Origin: Notolepis coatsorum
Taxonomy: Eukaryota > Chordata > Actinopteri > Aulopiformes > Paralepididae
DNA length: 64,000 bases
NCBI GenBank assembly: GCA_963971535.1
Contig: CAXASK010002195.1
Location: forward strand, 70,201-134,200
Direction: 5' to 3'
Part shown: piece after piece, positions 18,957 through 30,954 of the stretch
Layout: the number at the start of each line of letters is the position of its first letter
Position numbering within the stretch: the stretch's first letter is position 1
The notes under the pieces: generated by a model
What the model saw: the letters and a program-made list of their open reading frames with translations, nothing else
What the model was told of the DNA's origin: nothing
The model's database searches: none
Translations under genes and position numbers: made by a program

Positions 18957-21900
18957 AGTTCAAGTTCAAGTTCAAGTTCTTTAATAGTTGTCATACAGAA
19001 GTACAGAATACTTTCATACAAAATGCTTCTTACTGTTACGCTCCAGAGACTGTGCTAGACAAGATAGTATCAAATAACATAATAACATAATATAGCATGA
19101 ATTTAGAAGAAGAAAATGAGGTCACAGTGTTCGGTATAGACATATGTACAATGTTCTGAGTTACCATATAATATACAATACACAATACTATGCAGTGTAC
19201 TAATGTACAGTACTATCTAGTGCAAAGCAGAAATGGGATGAGGTACAATTTTAGGTACAATTTACAGTAAGGTGTACGAGTTGTAGTGCAATCCTTCATC
19301 CATAAATATAAAGTGTGGGGAGTGGGTGCTACAGTGTTTGTTTAAAGTGGGTGTGTGCTATAAAGTGTGTGGAGTGGGTGCTACAGTGTGTTTGTTTAAA
19401 GTGAGTGTGTGCGTGTGGATGTGTGTGCTATGTGCGTTTGGTGGTTGTTGTTGTGTAGTGTTCATTCATTGTTCGTTTAGCAGCCTGATGGCCTGGGGAT
19501 AGAAGCTACTTCTGAGTCTTTCTGTGCTCGCCTTGAGACTCCGGTATCGCTTGCCTGACCGCAGCAGTTCAAAGAGGCAGTTGTTCGGGTGACTGGAGTC
19601 TTTAATGATTCTCTTAGCCTTGCCCTTGCAACGCTGTAGTAAATGTTCTGGAGGGTGGGGAGCCCCCCTCCAATTGTGCGTTCGGCTGAACGTGTCACTC
19701 TTTGTAGTCTGCTTCGGTCTTTTGCAGTGCTATTCCCAAACCAGGAGGTGATGTTGCCGGTCAAGATGCTCTCTATTGTACATGAGTAGAAGTTCTTAAG
19801 GATCTTCTGGCTGACTTGGAACTTCCTTAGGCGCCTGAGGAAGTAGAGGCGTTGTCGTGCCTTCTTCACCACACTGTTAATGTGTGTGGTCCATGTCAAG
19901 TCCTCGGATATGTAGGCTCCGAGGTACTTGAAGCTGTTGACTCTCTCAACCGGTGCCCCGTCGATGCTGAGGGGGCTGTAGTCCTTGACCCCCGACCTCC
20001 TGAAGTCCACAATCATCTCCTTTGTTTTGCTGACGTTCAGGGAGAGGCTGTTTTCCTGGCACCATCCCGCCAGGAGCTTGACCTCTTCCAGGTAGGCCCT
20101 CTCGTCGTTGGCAGAGATCAGGCCCACCACCACTGTGTCGTCAGCAAATTTGACGATTGTATTGCTACTCCGCTGAGCCACACAGTCGTGTGTGTACAGG
20201 GAGTAGAGGAGGGGACTCAGAACACAGCCCTGGGGGGCCCCTATGTTGAGGGTGATGGATGAGGAGGTGCAGTTGCCTGCTCTCACCACCTGGGGTCTGC
20301 CAGTCAGGAAGTCCAAGACCCACTGGCAGAGGTCATAGCCCAAGCCCAGGTCCCTGAGCTTGGCTATGAGTATGGAGGGGACTATGGTATTGAATGCCGA
20401 GCTGTAGTCGATGAATAGCATTCTCACATAGTTCCCCTGCCTCTTGTCCAGGTGTGATGCTGCTGTGTGCAGCACATGGGATATGGCGTCCTCCGTGGAC
20501 CTGTTGGGGCGGTATGCAAATTGCAGGGGGTCCATGTTGATGGGGAGGGAGGAGCAGATGTAGCCCTTTACTAGCTTCTCAAAGCACTTCATGGCTATGG
20601 AGGTGAGAGCTACAGGGCGGTAGTCGTTGAGGCAAGCAGGCTTGGATTTTTTGGGTACAGGGATAATAGTGGACTTCTTCAGGCAGGTGGGGATGACAGC
20701 CTGTTCTAAGGACAGGTTAAATATGTCAGTGAATACTGGGGCCAGTTGGTCGGCACAGACTTTTAGGACGCGGCCGGGGATGCCGTCCGGACCTGCTGCC
20801 TTCCTGATATTCACTTTTTTAAAGGTCCGCCTCACCTCATGCTCTGTTACCCTGAACACTGCGCCTCCATCAGCAGCCGACCCCCCCCCCCCCATTGCCG
20901 AGGCTTGTGAGCTGGTGTTGTTATTACCAGCATCAAACCTCGCATAGAAGGTATTGAGGTCGTTTGCTAAGGAGATGTCACTGTTCAGTTTGAGGGAGGC
21001 GCCTTTGTAGTCTGTCATCGTTTTGAGCCCCTGCCACATAGCTCTAGAGTCAGCTTGTTCAAACTGGAGTTCAATTTTATCCCTGTAGCGCCGTTTGGCC
21101 TCTGACACTGTCCTCCTTACGTTGTGTCGCGCCACCTTGTGGTCATTCATGTTGCCTGCCACTAGGCCGTCATTGTATGGTTTGGTGCGCTCTCTCAGAG
21201 CTTCACGGACGGATTTGTCTACCCAGGGTTTTTGATTTGGGTAAACTTTCATTTTGGTAGTGGGGATTGTTTCTTTCACCCTAGTACAAACATAGTCCAG
21301 CACTGTCTCCGTGTAGGCATTAATGTTATCTGTGTCGCGGAACACAATCCAGTCTGTGTGGTGAAACACTGACCGGATCGTCTCTTCTGACGTCAGATCC
21401 CATTTCTGCACCTCTCGCGAGACTACGGGAGTACTTTTAATTCTCTGTTTGTACTTTGGTGAAAGAAAAATTGACGCGTGATCTGATTTACCAAAGCCAC
21501 TATCAGAATGAGCCTTGTAGCCACCTTTAAATTGTGTGTAACAGTGATCTAGGATGTTACCGCCTCTGGTGTTGCAAGTCACATGCTGATAGAAGTCAGG
21601 CAATACCTTTCTCAGATTGGCGCTATTGAAATCTCCCAGTACTAAAATGGCGGCGTTAACGTTAGCCACTTGTATTCTATTTACCTCGTTGTGTAGTCTG
21701 GAGAGCGCAACCTTGTTGCTGGCTTGCGGTGGAATATACACTCCGATCAGGACGATCGCCGTTAACTCCCTCGGGAGGAAGAAAGGACGACACTTGATGG
21801 TTATGTATTCCAGTTCTGGGGAGCAGTGGTTGGATAATTCCTTCACGTTCGTTGGATCACTCCAATTTTTGTTAAACATGAAGGCAATACCTCCTCCACG

Positions 21901-22124
21901 TTGTTTACCGGACTCTGATGACCGATCCTTGCGATGGATAAAGAAGTGATCCGCTGGTTGAATTGCGTGATCTGGAACCTCCGGTGTGAGCCATGTTTCG
22001 GTGAAGCAAAGGACATTGCAGTCCCTAACGTCTCTTTGATATTGAATCCTTGCTCGGATGTCATCCAGTTTATTGTCTATTGATTGTACATTGGCTAGCA
22101 ATATACTGGGCAGTGGTGTGCGGT
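18957..22124 (-). mobile_element. L2/CR1-group LINE inserted in the satellite
   Basis: On the minus strand the element runs from 22124 to 18957, with an endonuclease-reverse transcriptase frame, a 3' UTR of about 520 bp (19476-18957) and a tail of tandem ACTTGA/TTGAAC hexamers. L2/CR1-type LINEs end in such short repeats instead of poly-A. The flanking satellite stops at GTTTCA (18956) and resumes GTCCTG (22125), the exact next bases of the unit, so the insertion is phase-perfect and without a visible target duplication. The 5' end starts at the beginning of the endonuclease domain, so any ORF1 and 5' UTR are missing. The + strand copy at 2925-5497 is a relative. Confidence 0.92.
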
Positions 22125-22431
22125 GTCCTGGTCTCATTTTAGCAGCCTCTATACCTCTCTGTTTCAGTCCTGTTCTCATTCTAGCAGCCTCTATACCTCT
22201 CTGTTTCAGTCCTGTTCTCATTCTAACAGCCTCTATACCTCTCTGTTTCAGTCCTGTTCTCATTCTAGCAGCCTCTCTACCTCTCTGTTTCAGTCCTGTT
22301 CTCATTCTAGCAGCCTCTATACCTCTCTGTTTCAGTCCTGTTCTCATCATAGCAGCCTCTATACCTCTCTGTTTCAGTCCTGTTCTCATTCTAGCAGCCT
22401 CTCTACCTCTCTGTTTCAGTCCTGTTCTCAT
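19477..22431 (-). CDS. LINE endonuclease-reverse transcriptase frame fused to satellite codons
   Basis: The 984-codon frame would nick target DNA and copy LINE RNA at the break. Residues 1-102 are satellite-encoded (seven 14-residue MRTGLKQ... repeats plus MRPG) and the LINE part starts at about 103. The apurinic-type endonuclease spans about 105-330, with LLANVQS, E145 (CFTETWL), Y232 (VYIPP), D267 and N269 (LGDFNSA) and SDH at 316-318. Reverse transcriptase spans about 535-800, with DYSSAFNT (675-682), PQGCVLSPLLY (732-742) and the catalytic FADD (762-765). A GGGGS stretch near 515 comes from a 14-base C run at 20881-20894. No stop interrupts the frame. The C-terminus after NIYY (929-932) is out of phase with the relative at 4165-4340 and reads NCCGQASDTG, not the family's LRSGKRYRS; this implies a one-base loss near 19635. 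Whether the fused frame is ever translated is unknown. Confidence 0.8.
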   Translation of the reverse strand: MRTGLKQRGREAARMRTGLKQRGIEAAMMRTGLKQRGIEAARMRTGLKQRGREAARMRTGLKQRGIEAVRMRTGLKQRGIEAARMRTGLKQRGIEAAKMRPGHRTPLPSILLANVQSIDNKLDDIRARIQYQRDVRDCNVLCFTETWLTPEVPDHAIQPADHFFIHRKDRSSESGKQRGGGIAFMFNKNWSDPTNVKELSNHCSPELEYITIKCRPFFLPRELTAIVLIGVYIPPQASNKVALSRLHNEVNRIQVANVNAAILVLGDFNSANLRKVLPDFYQHVTCNTRGGNILDHCYTQFKGGYKAHSDSGFGKSDHASIFLSPKYKQRIKSTPVVSREVQKWDLTSEETIRSVFHHTDWIVFRDTDNINAYTETVLDYVCTRVKETIPTTKMKVYPNQKPWVDKSVREALRERTKPYNDGLVAGNMNDHKVARHNVRRTVSEAKRRYRDKIELQFEQADSRAMWQGLKTMTDYKGASLKLNSDISLANDLNTFYARFDAGNNNTSSQASAMGGGGSAADGGAVFRVTEHEVRRTFKKVNIRKAAGPDGIPGRVLKVCADQLAPVFTDIFNLSLEQAVIPTCLKKSTIIPVPKKSKPACLNDYRPVALTSIAMKCFEKLVKGYICSSLPINMDPLQFAYRPNRSTEDAISHVLHTAASHLDKRQGNYVRMLFIDYSSAFNTIVPSILIAKLRDLGLGYDLCQWVLDFLTGRPQVVRAGNCTSSSITLNIGAPQGCVLSPLLYSLYTHDCVAQRSSNTIVKFADDTVVVGLISANDERAYLEEVKLLAGWCQENSLSLNVSKTKEMIVDFRRSGVKDYSPLSIDGAPVERVNSFKYLGAYISEDLTWTTHINSVVKKARQRLYFLRRLRKFQVSQKILKNFYSCTIESILTGNITSWFGNSTAKDRSRLQRVTRSAERTIGGGLPTLQNIYYSVARARLRESLKTPVTRTTASLNCCGQASDTGVSRRAQKDSEVASIPRPSGC

Positions 22432-25129
22432 TCTAGCAACCTCTATACCTCTGTTTCAGTCCTGTTCTCATTCTAGCAGCCTCTATACCTTTCGGTTTCA
22501 GTCCTGTTCTCATTCTAGCAGCCTCTCTACCTCTCTGTTTCAGTCCTGTTCTCATTCTAGCAGCCTCTATGCCTCTGTTTCAGTCCTGTTCTCATTCTAG
22601 CAGCCTCTACACCTCCTGGTTTCAACCCTGTTCTCATTCAAGCAGCCTCTATACCTCTCTGTTTCAGTACTGTTCTCATTCTAGCAGCCTCTATGCCTCT
22701 GTTTCAGTCCTGTTCTCATTCTAGCAGCCTCTCTACCTCTCTGTTTCAGTCTTGTTCTCATTCTAGCAACCTCTATACCTCTGTTTCAGTCCTGTTCTCA
22801 TTCTAGCAGCCTCTATACCTCTCTGTTTCAGTCCTGTTCTCATTCTAGCAGCCTCTATACCTCTGTTTCAGTCCTGTTCTCATTCTAGCAGCCTCTCTAC
22901 CTGTCTGTTTCAGTCCTGTTATCATTCTAGCAGCCTCTATACCGTTCTGTTTCAGTCCTGTTCTCATTCTAGCAACCTCTATGCCTCTGTTTCAGTCCTG
23001 TTCTCATTATAGCAGCCTCTATACCTCCTGGTTTCAGTCCTGTTCTCATTCTAGCAGCCTCTATACCTCTCTGTTTCAGCCCTGTTCTCATTCTAACAGC
23101 CTCTATACCTCTGTTTCAGTCCTGTTCTCATCCTAGCAGCCTCCATACCTCTCTGTTTCAGTCCTGTTCTCATTCTAACAGCCTCTATACCCATCTGTTT
23201 CAGTCCTGTTCTCATTCTAGCAGCCTCTATACCTCTCTGTTTCAGTCCTGTTCTCATTCTAGCAGCGTCTATACCTCTCTGTTTCAGTCCTGTTCTCATT
23301 TTAGCAGCCTCTATACCTCTCTGTTTCAGTCCTGTTCTCATTCTAGCAGCCTCTATACCTCTCTGTTTCAGTCCTGTTCTCATTCTAGCAGCCTCTCTAC
23401 CTCTCTGTTTCAGTCCTGTTCTCATTCTAGCAGCCTCTATGCCTCTGTTTCAGTCCTGTTCTCATTCTAGCAGCCTCTATACCTCTCTGTTTCAGTCCTG
23501 TTCTCATTCTAACAGCCTCTATACCTCTGTTTCAGTCCTGTTCTCATCCTAGCAGCCTCCATACCTCTCTGTTTCAGTCCTGTTCTCATTCTAACAGCCT
23601 CTATACCCATCTGTTTCAGTCCTGTTCTCATTCTAGCAGCCTCTATACCTCTCTGTTTCAGTCCTGTTCTCATTCTAGCAGCGTCTATACCTCTCTGTTT
23701 CAGTCCTGTTCTCATTTTAGCAGCCTCTATACCTCTCTGTTTCAGTCCTGTTCTCATTCTAGCAGCCTCTATACCTCTCTGTTTCAGTCCTGTTCTCATT
23801 CTATCAGCCTCTATACCTCTCTGTTTCAGTCCTGTTCTCATTCTAGCAACCTCTATGCCTCTGTTTCAGTCCTGTTCTCATTCTAGCAGCCTCTATACCT
23901 ATCTGTTTCAGTCCTGTTCTCATTCTAGCAGCCTCTATACCTCTGTTTCAGTCCTGTTCTCATCCTAGCAGCCTCTATACCTCTCTGTTTCAGTCCTGTT
24001 CTCATTCTAGCAGCCTCTATACCTCTCTGTTTCAGTCCTGTTCTCATTCTAGCAGCCTCTATACCTCTGTTTCAGTCCTGTTCTCATCATAGCAGCCTAT
24101 ATACCTCTCTGTTTCAGTCCTGTTCTCATTCTAGCAGCCTCTATACCTTTCTGTTTCAGTCCTGTTCTCATTCTAGCAGCCTCTCTACCTCTCTGTTTCA
24201 GTCCTGTTCTCATTCTAACAGCCTCTATGCCTCTGTTTCAGTCCTGTTCTCATTCTAGCAGCCTCTACACCTCCTGGTTTCAATCCTGTTCTCATTCAAG
24301 CAGCCTCTATGCCTCTGTTCCAGTCCTGTTCTCATTCTAGCAGCCTCTATACCTCTCTGTTTCAGTCCTGTTCTCATTCTAACAGCCTCTATACCTCTGT
24401 TTCAGTCCTGTTCTCATCCTAGCAGCCTCTATACCTCTCTGTTTCAGTCCTGTTCTCATTCTAACAGCCTCTATACCCATCTGTTTCAGTCCTGTTCTCA
24501 TTCTAGCAGCCTCTATACCTCTCTGTTTCAGTCCTCTTCTCATTCTAGCAGCCTCTATACCTTTCTGTTTCAGTCCTGTTCTCATTCTAGCAGCCTCTAT
24601 ACCTCTCTGTTTCAGTCCTGTTCTCATTTTAGCAGCCTCTATACCTCTCTGTTTCAGTCCTGTTCTCATCCTAGCAGCCTCCATGCCTCTGTTTCAGTCC
24701 TGTTCTCATTCTAGCAGCCTCTATACCTATCTGTTTCAGTCCTGTTCTCATTCTAGCAGCCTCTATACCTCTGTTTCAGTCCTGTTCTCATCATAGCAGC
24801 CTCTATACCTCTCTGTTTCAGTCCTGTTCTCATTCTAGCAGCCTCTATACCTCTCTGTTTCAGTCCTGTTCTCATTCTAGCAGCCTCTATACCTCTCTGT
24901 TTCAGTCCTGTTCTCATTCTAGCAGCCTCTATACCTCTCTGTTTCAGTCCTGTTCTCATTCTAGCAGCCTCTATACCTCTGTTTCAGTCCTGTTCTCATT
25001 CTAGCAGCATATATACCTCTCTGTTTCAGTCCTGTTCTCATTCTAGCAGCCTATATACCTCTCTGTTTCAGTCCTGTTCTCATTCTAGCAGCCTCTATAC
25101 CTTTCTGTTTCAGTCCTGTTCTCATTCTA

Positions 25130-26984
25130 GCAGCCTCTATACCTCTCTGGTTCAGTCCTGTTCTCATTCTAGCAGCTTCTATACCTCTGTTTCAGTCCTG
25201 TTCTCATTCTAGCAGCCTCTCTACCTGTCTGTTTCAGTCCTGTTATCATTCTAGCAGCCTCTATACCTTTCTGTTTCAGTCCTGTTCTCATTCTAGCAGC
25301 CGCTATATTTCTGTTTCAGTCCTGTTCTCATTCTAGCAGCCTATATAGCTCTGTTTCAGTCCTGTTCTCATCCTAGCAGCCTCTATACCTCTCTGTTTCT
25401 GTCCTGTTCTCATTCTAGCAGCCTCTATACACCTCTGTTTCAGTCCTGTTCTCATTATAGCAGCCTCTATACCTCTCTGTTTCAGCCCTGTTCTCATTAT
25501 AGCAGCCTCTATACCTCCCTGTTTCAGTCCTGTTCTCATTCTAGCAGCCTCTATACCTCTCTGTTTCAGTCCTGTTCTCATTCTAGCAGCCTCTATACCA
25601 CCCTGTTTCAGTCCTGTTCTCATTCTAGCAGCTTCTATGCCTCTGTTTCAGTCATGTTCTCATTCTAGCAGCCTCTATACCTCTCTGTTTCAGTCCTGTT
25701 CTCATTCTAGCAGCCTCTCTCTGTTTCAGTCCTGTTCTCATTCTAGCAGCCTATATACCTCTGTTTCAGTCCTGTTCTCATTCTAGCAGCCTCTATACCT
25801 CTCTGTTTCAGTCCTGTTCTCATTCTAGCAGCCTCTATACCTCTCTGTTTCAGTCCTGTTCTCATTCTAGCAGCCTCTATACCCCTCTGTTTCAGTCCTG
25901 TTCTCATTCTAGCAGCCTCTATACTTCTGTTTCAGTCCTGTTCTCATTCTAGCAGCCTCTATACTTCTGTTTCAGTCCTGTTCTCATTCTAGCAGCCTCT
26001 ATACCTCTCTGTTTCAGTCCTGTTCTCATTCGAACAGCCTCTATACCTCTCTGTTTCAGTCCTGTTCTCATTCTAGCAGCTTCTATACCTCTGTTTCAGT
26101 CCTGTTCTCATTCTAGCAGCCTCTCTACCTGTCTGTTTCAGTCCTGTTATCATTCTAGCAGCCTCTATACCTTTCTGTTTCAGTCCTGTTCTCATTCTAG
26201 CAGCCGCTATATTTCTGTTTCAGTCCTGTTCTCATTCTAGCAGCCTATATACCTCTGTTTCAGTCCTGTTCTCATCCTAGCAGCCTCTATACCTCTCTGT
26301 TTCTGTCCTGTTCTCATTCTAGCAGCCTCTATACACCTCTGTTTCAGTCCTGTTCTCATTATAGCAGCCTCTATACCTCTCTGTTTCAGCCCTGTTCTCA
26401 TTATAGCAGCCTCTATACCTCCCTGTTTCAGTCCTGTTCTCATTCTAGCAGCCTCTATACCTCTCTGTTTCAGTCCTGTTCTCATTCTAGCAGCCTCTAT
26501 ACCACCCTCTTTCAGTCCTGTTCTCATTCTAGCAGCTTCTATGCCTCTGTTTCAGTCATGTTCTCATTCTAGCAGCCTCTATACCTCTCTGTTTCAGTCC
26601 TGTTCTCATTCTAGCAGCCTCTCTCTGTTTCAGTCCTGTTCTCATTCTAGCAGCCTATATACCTCTGTTTCAGTCCTGTTCTCATTCTAGCAGCCTCTAT
26701 ACCTCTCTGTTTCAGTCCTGTTCTCATTCTAGCAGCCTCTATACCTCTCTGTTTCAGTCCTGTTCTCATTCTAGCAGCCTCTATACCCCTCTGTTTCAGT
26801 CCTGTTCTCATTCTAGCAGCCTCTATACTTCTGTTTCAGTCCTGTTCTCATTCTAGCAGCCTCTATACTTCTGTTTCAGTCCTGTTCTCATTCTAGCAGC
26901 CTCTATACCTCTCTGTTTCAGTCCTGTTCTCATTCGAACAGCCTCTATACCTCTCTGTTTCAGTCCTGTTCTCATTCTAGCAGG
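25130..26984 (+). repeat. 904-bp tandem block duplication within the satellite
   Basis: Positions 25130-26080 match 26034-26984 at an offset of 904. Shared rare units include GCCGCTATATTTCTG, TATACACCTCTG, CACCCTG/CACCCTC and CATTCGAACAGCC. A few point differences occur (TATAGCTCTG versus TATACCTCTG; CACCCTGTTT versus CACCCTCTTT). Confidence 0.87.
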
Positions 26985-27640
26985 CTCAATACCCCTCTGT
27001 TTCAGTCGTGTTCTCATTCTAGCAGCCTCTATACCTCTCTGTTTCAGTCCTGTTCTCATTCTAGCAGCCTCTATACCTCTCTGTTTCAGTCCTGTTCTCA
27101 TTCTAGCAGGCTCTATACCTCTCTGTTTCAGTCCTGTTCTCATTCTAGCAGCCTCTATACCTCTTTGTTTCAGTCCTGTTCTCATTCTAGCAGCCTCTAT
27201 ACCTCTCTGTTTCAGTCCTGTTCTCATTCTAGCAGCCTCTATACCTCTGTTTCAGTCCTGTTCTCATCCTAGCAGCCTCTATACCTCTCTGTTTCAGTCC
27301 TGTTCTCATTCTAGCAGCCTCTATACCTCTCTGTTTCAGTCCTGTTCTCATTCTAGCAGCCTCTATACCTCTGTTTCAGTCCTGTTCTCATCATAGCAGC
27401 CTCTATACCTCTCTGTTTCAGTACTGTTCTCATTCTAGCAGCCTCTCTACCTCTCTGTTTCAGTCCTGTTCTCATTCTAACAGCCTCTATGCCTCTGTTT
27501 CAGTCCTGTTCTCATTCTAGCAGCCTCTACACCTCCTGGTTTCAATCCTGTTCTCATTCAAGCAGCCTCTATGCCTCTGTTTCAGTCCTGTTCTCATTCT
27601 AGCAGCCTCTATACCTCTCTGTTTCAGTCCTGTTCTCATT

Positions 27641-29040
27641 TTAACAGCCTCTATACCTCTATTTCAGTCCTGTTCTCATCCTAGCAGCCTCTATACCCAT
27701 CTGTTTCAGTCCTGTTCTCATTCTAGCAGCCTCTATACCTCTCTGTTTCAGTCCTGTTCTCATTCTAGCAGCGTCTATACCTCTCTGTTTCAGTCCTGTT
27801 CTCATTCTAGCAGCCTCTATACCTCTGTTTCAGTCCTGTTCTCATCCTAGCAGCCTCTATACCTCTCTGTTTCAGTCCTGTTCTCATTCTAGCAGCCTCT
27901 ATACCTCTCTGTTTCAGTCCTGTTCTCATTCTAGCAGCCTCTATACCTCTGTTTCAGTCCTGTTCTCATCATAGCAGCCTCTATACCTCTGTTTCAGTCC
28001 TGTTCTCACTCTAGCAGCCTCTACACCTCTGTTTCAGTCCTGTTCTCATTCAAGCAGCCTCTACACCTCTGTTTCAGTCCTGTTCTCATTCTAACAGCCT
28101 CTATACCTCTCTGTTTCAGTCCTGTTCTCATTCTAGCAGCCTATATACCTCTCTGTTTCAGTCCGGTTCTCATTCAAGCAGCCTCTATACCTCTCTGTTT
28201 CAGTCCTGTTCTCATCCTAGCAGCCTCTATACCTCTCTGTTTCAGTCCTGTTCTCATTCTAGTAGCCTCTATACCTCTGTTTCAGTCCTGTTCTCATTCT
28301 AGCAGCCTCTCTACCTCTCTGTTTCAGTCCTGTTCTCATTTTAACAGCCTCTATACCTCTATTTCAGTCCTGTTCTCATCCTAGCAGCCTCTATACCCAT
28401 CTGTTTCAGTCCTGTTCTCATTCTAGCAGCCTCTATACCTCTCTGTTTCAGTCCTGTTCTCATTCTAGCAGCGTCTATACCTCTCTGTTTCAGTCCTGTT
28501 CTCATTCTAGCAGCCTCTATACCTCTGTTTCAGTCCTGTTCTCATCCTAGCAGCCTCTATACCTCTCTGTTTCAGTCCTGTTCTCATTCTAGCAGCCTCT
28601 ATACCTCTCTGTTTCAGTCCTGTTCTCATTCTAGCAGCCTCTATACCTCTGTTTCAGTCCTGTTCTCATCATAGCAGCCTCTATACCTCTGTTTCAGTCC
28701 TGTTCTCACTCTAGCAGCCTCTACACCTCTGTTTCAGTCCTGTTCTCATTCAAGCAGCCTCTACACCTCTGTTTCAGTCCTGTTCTCATTCTAACAGCCT
28801 CTATACCTCTCTGTTTCAGTCCTGTTCTCATTCTAGCAGCCTATATACCTCTCTGTTTCAGTCCGGTTCTCATTCAAGCAGCCTCTATACCTCTCTGTTT
28901 CAGTCCTGTTCTCATCCTAGCAGCCTCTATACCTCTCTGTTTCAGTCCTGTTCTCATTCTAGTAGCCTCTATACCTCTGTTTCAGTCCTGTTCTCATTCT
29001 AGCAGCCTCTCTACCTCTCTGTTTCAGTCCTGTTCTCATT
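27641..29040 (+). repeat. 700-bp tandem block duplication within the satellite
   Basis: Blocks 27641-28340 and 28341-29040 share the rare series TTTTAACAGCC, CTCTATTTCAG, CACTCTAGCAGCC, TCCGGTTCTC and CTAGTAGCC at an offset of exactly 700. I saw no differences by eye. Confidence 0.85.
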
Positions 29041-29182
29041 CTAGCAGCCTCTATACCTCTCTGTTTCAGTCCTGTTCTCATTCTAGCAGCCTCTATACCT
29101 CTGTTTCAGTCCTGTTCTCATTCTAGCAGCATATATACCTCTGTTACAGTCCTGTTCTCATTCTAGCAGCCTCTATACCTCT

Positions 29183-30954
29183 CTGTTTCAGTCCTGTTCT
29201 CATTCTAGCAGCCTCTATACCTCTCTGTTTCAGTCCTGTTATCATTCTAGCAGCCTCTATACCGTTCTGTTTCAGTCCTGTTCTCATTCTAGCAGCCTCT
29301 ATACCTGTTTCAGTCATGTTCTCATTCTAGCAGCCTCTATACCTCTCTGTTTCAGTCCTGTTCCCATCTTAGCAGCCTCTACACCTCTCTGTTTCAGTCC
29401 TGTTCTCATTTTAGCAGCCTCTATACCTCTCTGTTTCAGTCCTGTTCTCATTCTAGCAGCCTCTATACCTATCTGTTTCAGTCCTGTTCTCATTCTAGCA
29501 GCCTCTATACCTCTGTTTCAGTCCTGTTCTCATCCTAGCAGCCTCTATACCTCTCTGTTTCAGTCCTGTTCTCATTCTAGCAGCCTCTATACCTCTCTGA
29601 TTCAGTCCTGTTCTCATTCTAGCAGCCTCTATACCTCTGTTACAGTCCTGTTCTCATCATAGCAGCCTCTATACCTCTCTGTGTCAGTACTGTTCTCATT
29701 CTAGCAGCCTCTATACCTTTCTGTTTCAGTCCTGTTCTCATTCTAGCAGCCTCTCTACCTCTCTGTTTCAGTCCTGTTCTCATTCTAACAGCCTCTATGC
29801 CTCTGTTTCAGTCCTGTTCTCATTCTAGCAGCCTCTACACCTCCTGGTTTCAATCCTGTTCTCATTCAAGCAGCCTCTATGCCTCTGTTTCAGTCCTGTT
29901 CTCATTCTAGCAGCATTTATACCTCTCTGTTTCAGTCCTGTTCTCATTCTAACAGCCTCTATACCTCTGTTTCAGTCCTGTTCTCATCCTAGCAGCCTCT
30001 ATACCTCTCTGTTTCAGTCCTGTTCTCATTCTAGCAGCCTCTATGCCTCTGTTTCAGTCCTGTTCTCATTCTAGCAGCCTCTATACCTCTCTGTTTCAGT
30101 CCTGTTATCATTCTAGCAGCCTCTATACCGTTCTGTTTCAGTCCTGTTCTCATTCTAGCAGCCTCTATACCTGTTTCAGTCATGTTCTCATTCTAGCAGC
30201 CTCTATACCTCTCTGTTTCAGTCCTGTTCCCATCTTAGCAGCCTCTACACCTCTCTGTTTCAGTCCTGTTCTCATTTTAGCAGCCTCTATACCTCTCTGT
30301 TTCAGTCCTGTTCTCATTCTAGCAGCCTCTATACCTATCTGTTTCAGTCCTGTTCTCATTCTAGCAGCCTCTATACCTCTGTTTCAGTCCTGTTCTCATC
30401 CTAGCAGCCTCTATACCTCTCTGTTTCAGTCCTGTTCTCATTCTAGCAGCCTCTATACCTCTCTGATTCAGTCCTGTTCTCATTCTAGCAGCCTCTATAC
30501 CTCTGTTACAGTCCTGTTCTCATCATAGCAGCCTCTATACCTCTCTGTGTCAGTACTGTTCTCATTCTAGCAGCCTCTATACCTTTCTGTTTCAGTCCTG
30601 TTCTCATTCTAGCAGCCTCTCTACCTCTCTGTTTCAGTCCTGTTCTCATTCTAACAGCCTCTATGCCTCTGTTTCAGTCCTGTTCTCATTCTAGCAGCCT
30701 CTACACCTCCTGGTTTCAATCCTGTTCTCATTCAAGCAGCCTCTATGCCTCTGTTTCAGTCCTGTTCTCATTCTAGCAGCATTTATACCTCTCTGTTTCA
30801 GTCCTGTTCTCATTCTAACAGCCTCTATACCTCTGTTTCAGTCCTGTTCTCATCCTAGCAGCCTCTATACCTCTCTGTTTCAGTCCTGTTCTCATTCTAG
30901 CAGCCTCTATGCCTCTGTTTCAGTCCTGTTCTCATTCTAGCAGCCTCTATACCT
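29183..30954 (+). repeat. 866-bp tandem block duplication within the satellite
   Basis: Positions 29183-30088 match 30049-30954 at an offset of 866. Shared rare units include ACCGTTCTG, TACCTGTTTCAGTCATG, CCCATCTTAGC, CTCTGATTCAG, CTGTGTCAGTAC and CATTTATACC. Confidence 0.85.
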
